Shown here: piece after piece, positions 5,133 through 7,122 of the stretch
How the letters are laid out: every line of letters begins with the position of its first letter
Numbering within the stretch: the first letter of the stretch is position 1
NCBI GenBank assembly: GCA_024641225.1
Contig: JAHEDN010000124.1
Span: 1-7,122 of the forward strand
DNA length: 7,122 bases
Direction of reading: 5' to 3'
Source: Burkholderiales bacterium
GTDB lineage: Bacteria > Pseudomonadota > Gammaproteobacteria > Burkholderiales > Burkholderiaceae_F
Position numbers and translations under genes: made by a program
The notes under the pieces: generated by a model
The model's database searches: none
What the model was told of the DNA's origin: nothing
Seen by the model: the letters and a program-made list of their open reading frames with translations, nothing else

Positions 5133-6776
5133 ATGAACAGCGCTTCGCCGAAGCCGTTTGGCAGCTTTGACTATGTGATCGTCGGTGCCGGCTCGGCAGG
5201 TTGCCTGCTCGCCAATCGTCTCTCGGCCGATCCGGACGTCTCGGTGCTGCTGGTCGAGGCGGGCGGCCGCGACAACTGGATCTGGATCCGCATCCCGGTG
5301 GGCTACCTGTACTGCATCAACAACCCGCGCACCGACTGGTGCTACCGGACCGAGCCCTGCGACGGGCTCAATGGTCGCTCGATCATCTATGCGCGCGGCA
5401 AGGTACTCGGCGGCTGCTCCTCGATCAACGCGATGGTCTACATGCGCGGTCAGAAGCGCGACTACGACGAGTGGGCAGCGCTTACGGGCGACACCGGCTG
5501 GAACTGGGACAGCGTGCTGCCGATGTTCAGGCGCAGCGAGGACCATTGGCGCGGCGCCGACGAGGCGCACGGCGCCGGTGGCGAGTGGCGCGTCGAGCAG
5601 CAGCGCCTCGAATGGGAAATCCTCAATTCATTTCGCGCCGCGATGGCCGAAAGCGGCATCCCGCTGACCGACGACTTCAACCGCGGCGACAACGAGGGGG
5701 CCGGCAAGTTCGAGGTCAACCAGCGGCGCGGCGTGCGCCTGAACGCCGCTGGGGCGTTCCTGCATCCGGTCGCGCAGCGGAAGAACCTCACCGTCGTCAC
5801 CGAGGCGCACGTCACGCGGCTGCGCCTCGAAGGCAGGCGCGCCACGGGCGTCGAGTTCGTGCGCGGCGGCGAAAGGCTTTTTGCCGAGGGGCGCATCGAG
5901 ACCGTGATGGCCGCCGGTTCGATTGGCACGACGCAGCTCCTGCAGCTGTCCGGAATCGGCCCGGCGCCGCTGCTGCAACGGCACGGGATCACGGTGGCGC
6001 ACGAACTGCCCGGCGTCGGCGAGAACCTGCAGGACCACCTGCAACTGCGCATGGGGTTCAAGGTGCAGAACGTGCTGACGCTGAACAAGCTCGCCAACAG
6101 CTGGATCGGCAAGGCGAAGATGGCGCTCGAATACGCGCTGTTCCGCACCGGTCCGCTGACGATGGCGCCGTCGCAGCTTGGCGGCTTTACCCGCTCCTCA
6201 ACCGAGCACGCGACGCCGAACATCGAATACCACGTGCAGCCGCTCACGCTCGACAAGTTCGGCGATCCGCTGCACAGCTTCCCCGCGTTTACCGCGAGCG
6301 TGTGCAACCTGCGCCCGACCTCGCGCGGCCACATCCGCATCAGGAGCGTCGATCACCGCGACGCGCCGGAAATCCAGCCAAACTACCTGTCGACGGCAGA
6401 GGATCACCGGGTGGCGGCCGACTCGCTGCGGCTGACGCGACGCATCGCGCAGGCGCCGGCGCTGGCCCGCTACACGCCGGACGAGTTCCTGCCCGGCCCG
6501 AAAGTACAGAGCGATGCCGAACTGGTGCGCGCCGCCGGCGACATCGGCACGACGATCTTCCACCCGATCGGCACCTGCAAGATGGGGCGTGCCGACGATC
6601 CGATGGCGGTGGTCGACTCGCGCCTGCGTCTGCGCGGCATCGAGCGCCTGCGCGTGGTTGATGCGTCGATCATGCCGACGATCACCTCGGGCAACACCGC
6701 CGCACCGGTGATGATGATCGCCGAGCGCGGGGCGGAGATGATCCGGCAGGACAGGAAGGCGTCACGCAGCGCATAG
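5133..6776 (+). CDS. GMC-family FAD-dependent alcohol dehydrogenase (choline dehydrogenase/AlkJ-like)
   Basis: The 547-residue length and full motif set fit bacterial GMC alcohol dehydrogenases such as BetA and AlkJ. The N-terminal Rossmann loop is G18-A-G20-S-A-G23, with the ribose-binding Glu42 in LLVEAGG. GMC signature 1 spans about residues 87-106 (ARGKVLGGCSSINAMVYMRG) and signature 2 about 260-277 (AAGSIGTTQLLQLSGIGP). The catalytic pair is His477 (FHPIGTCKMG) and Asn521 (TSGNTAAP), with the same 44-residue spacing as choline oxidase H466/N510. It should oxidise a primary alcohol to an aldehyde, probably passing electrons to a membrane quinone carrier rather than oxygen; the substrate is unknown. 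There is no signal peptide. It lies 50 bases after the Rrf2 gene on the same strand, so it may share that transcript. Its link to the aromatic operon is unclear: it could be an unrelated neighbour or oxidise an aromatic alcohol. Confidence 0.92.
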   Translation: MNSASPKPFGSFDYVIVGAGSAGCLLANRLSADPDVSVLLVEAGGRDNWIWIRIPVGYLYCINNPRTDWCYRTEPCDGLNGRSIIYARGKVLGGCSSINAMVYMRGQKRDYDEWAALTGDTGWNWDSVLPMFRRSEDHWRGADEAHGAGGEWRVEQQRLEWEILNSFRAAMAESGIPLTDDFNRGDNEGAGKFEVNQRRGVRLNAAGAFLHPVAQRKNLTVVTEAHVTRLRLEGRRATGVEFVRGGERLFAEGRIETVMAAGSIGTTQLLQLSGIGPAPLLQRHGITVAHELPGVGENLQDHLQLRMGFKVQNVLTLNKLANSWIGKAKMALEYALFRTGPLTMAPSQLGGFTRSSTEHATPNIEYHVQPLTLDKFGDPLHSFPAFTASVCNLRPTSRGHIRIRSVDHRDAPEIQPNYLSTAEDHRVAADSLRLTRRIAQAPALARYTPDEFLPGPKVQSDAELVRAAGDIGTTIFHPIGTCKMGRADDPMAVVDSRLRLRGIERLRVVDASIMPTITSGNTAAPVMMIAERGAEMIRQDRKASRSA

Positions 6777-6955
6777 CGCGACGCGTTCGCCCGCTCCTCG
6801 CGCTCCTGGAGCAAACGCGAGTGCTGCCGGCAGTCGCTGCCGATCGATCGTTCCAGGCGAAGCTGACGCTCGCGACTGTCGCATTCCCGACCGGGTCCGT
6901 GTGGAGACGCCGCGCGGGAGTTGATTTGCGCGCGGCCGATGCACTGACTCAGCAT
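6777..6955. other. Non-coding stretch after the GMC gene
   Basis: No convincing gene was seen on either strand. CTCGCG at 6797-6802 can pair with CGCGAG at 6816-6821 around a 13-base loop, which might form a weak hairpin about 20 bases past the GMC stop, but no T-run follows it, so it is not a standard intrinsic terminator. If the partial gene to the right is real, this is the gap between two convergent genes. Confidence 0.4.
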
Positions 6956-7122
6956 TCAGCGGCTTGGGCGAATCGGCACGGCGAACGCGGTCCAGCGTCC
7001 GTCGGCTTTCCTGTTTGAAGTGAGCGGCAGGTTGCCGCAATCTCCTGCTGACGCAACGCTGTCGATCGATATCGCTTCAACTTCCTTCAACCGGAACAGA
7101 TGCAGGTTGATGAGCTGCCCGC
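6956..7122 (-). CDS. Possible C-terminal end of an unknown gene entering from the right edge
   Basis: On the minus strand one frame is open from the right edge to a TGA at 6956-6958, giving 54 residues that include LINLHLFRLKEVEAISIDS and end in WTAFAVPIRPSR. I do not recognise it and see no domain. The other two minus frames close within about 45 bases of the edge, which mildly favours this one. Third codon positions are less GC-biased than in the sure genes of the window, which counts against it. It may be the end of a convergent gene or chance. Confidence 0.35.
   Translation of the reverse strand, partial: GQLINLHLFRLKEVEAISIDSVASAGDCGNLPLTSNRKADGRWTAFAVPIRPSR

Noticed and set aside
5201..6661. 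Long plus-strand frame overlapping the GMC gene in another phase
   Set aside because: Its translation is an arginine-rich shadow, whereas the 5133-6776 frame carries all GMC motifs and a perfect Shine-Dalgarno.
6797..6821. Intrinsic terminator after the GMC gene
   Set aside because: The stem is only 6 pairs with a 13-base loop and no T-run follows.
7100..7122. Start of a plus-strand gene at the right edge
   Set aside because: An ATG is present with a few open codons but no convincing ribosome-binding site; too short to support.

Overview
The window is GC-rich bacterial DNA (about two-thirds G+C by eye). Its genes fit a proteobacterium able to degrade aromatic compounds without oxygen, probably a betaproteobacterium of the Thauera/Azoarcus/Aromatoleum kind. 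That placement rests on protein resemblance recalled from memory, not on a search.

Two transcription units diverge from a control region at 3907-4126. The leftward (minus-strand) unit encodes, in order: a four-cluster [4Fe-4S] electron-transfer subunit of the PadC/PhsB/DmsB type (3906-3256); an 8-helix DmsC/NrfD-type membrane anchor, PadD-like (3259-2399); a two-[2Fe-2S] subunit of the xanthine dehydrogenase family (2369-1881); and the molybdopterin subunit of the same family (1884 to the left edge, incomplete). The last two closely resemble HcrC and HcrA, the gamma and alpha subunits of 4-hydroxybenzoyl-CoA reductase, which removes the phenolic hydroxyl to give benzoyl-CoA. Two junctions are 4-base ATGA overlaps, so the four genes look like one operon. 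A possible 48-residue ORF (4049-3903) precedes it, also ending in an ATGA overlap.

The rightward (plus-strand) unit encodes a GNAT acetyltransferase (4127-4627), an overlapping Rrf2-family regulator without any cysteine (4624-5082), and a complete GMC-family FAD-dependent alcohol dehydrogenase (5133-6776). The GNAT-Rrf2 pair recalls badL-badM, which sits among the anaerobic benzoate genes of Rhodopseudomonas palustris. This supports the aromatic reading of the leftward operon and suggests that the regulator controls the shared, AT-rich divergent promoter. After 6776 there is a short non-coding stretch and then, on the minus strand, a weakly supported end of a gene entering from the right edge.

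The most interesting point is the combination. An electron-transfer/anchor pair normally partnered with a DMSO-reductase-family catalytic subunit is encoded directly ahead of a xanthine-dehydrogenase-family enzyme, with no DMSO-reductase-type catalytic gene in view. The FAD subunit (HcrB) and any PadB-like subunit would have to lie beyond the left edge or elsewhere.
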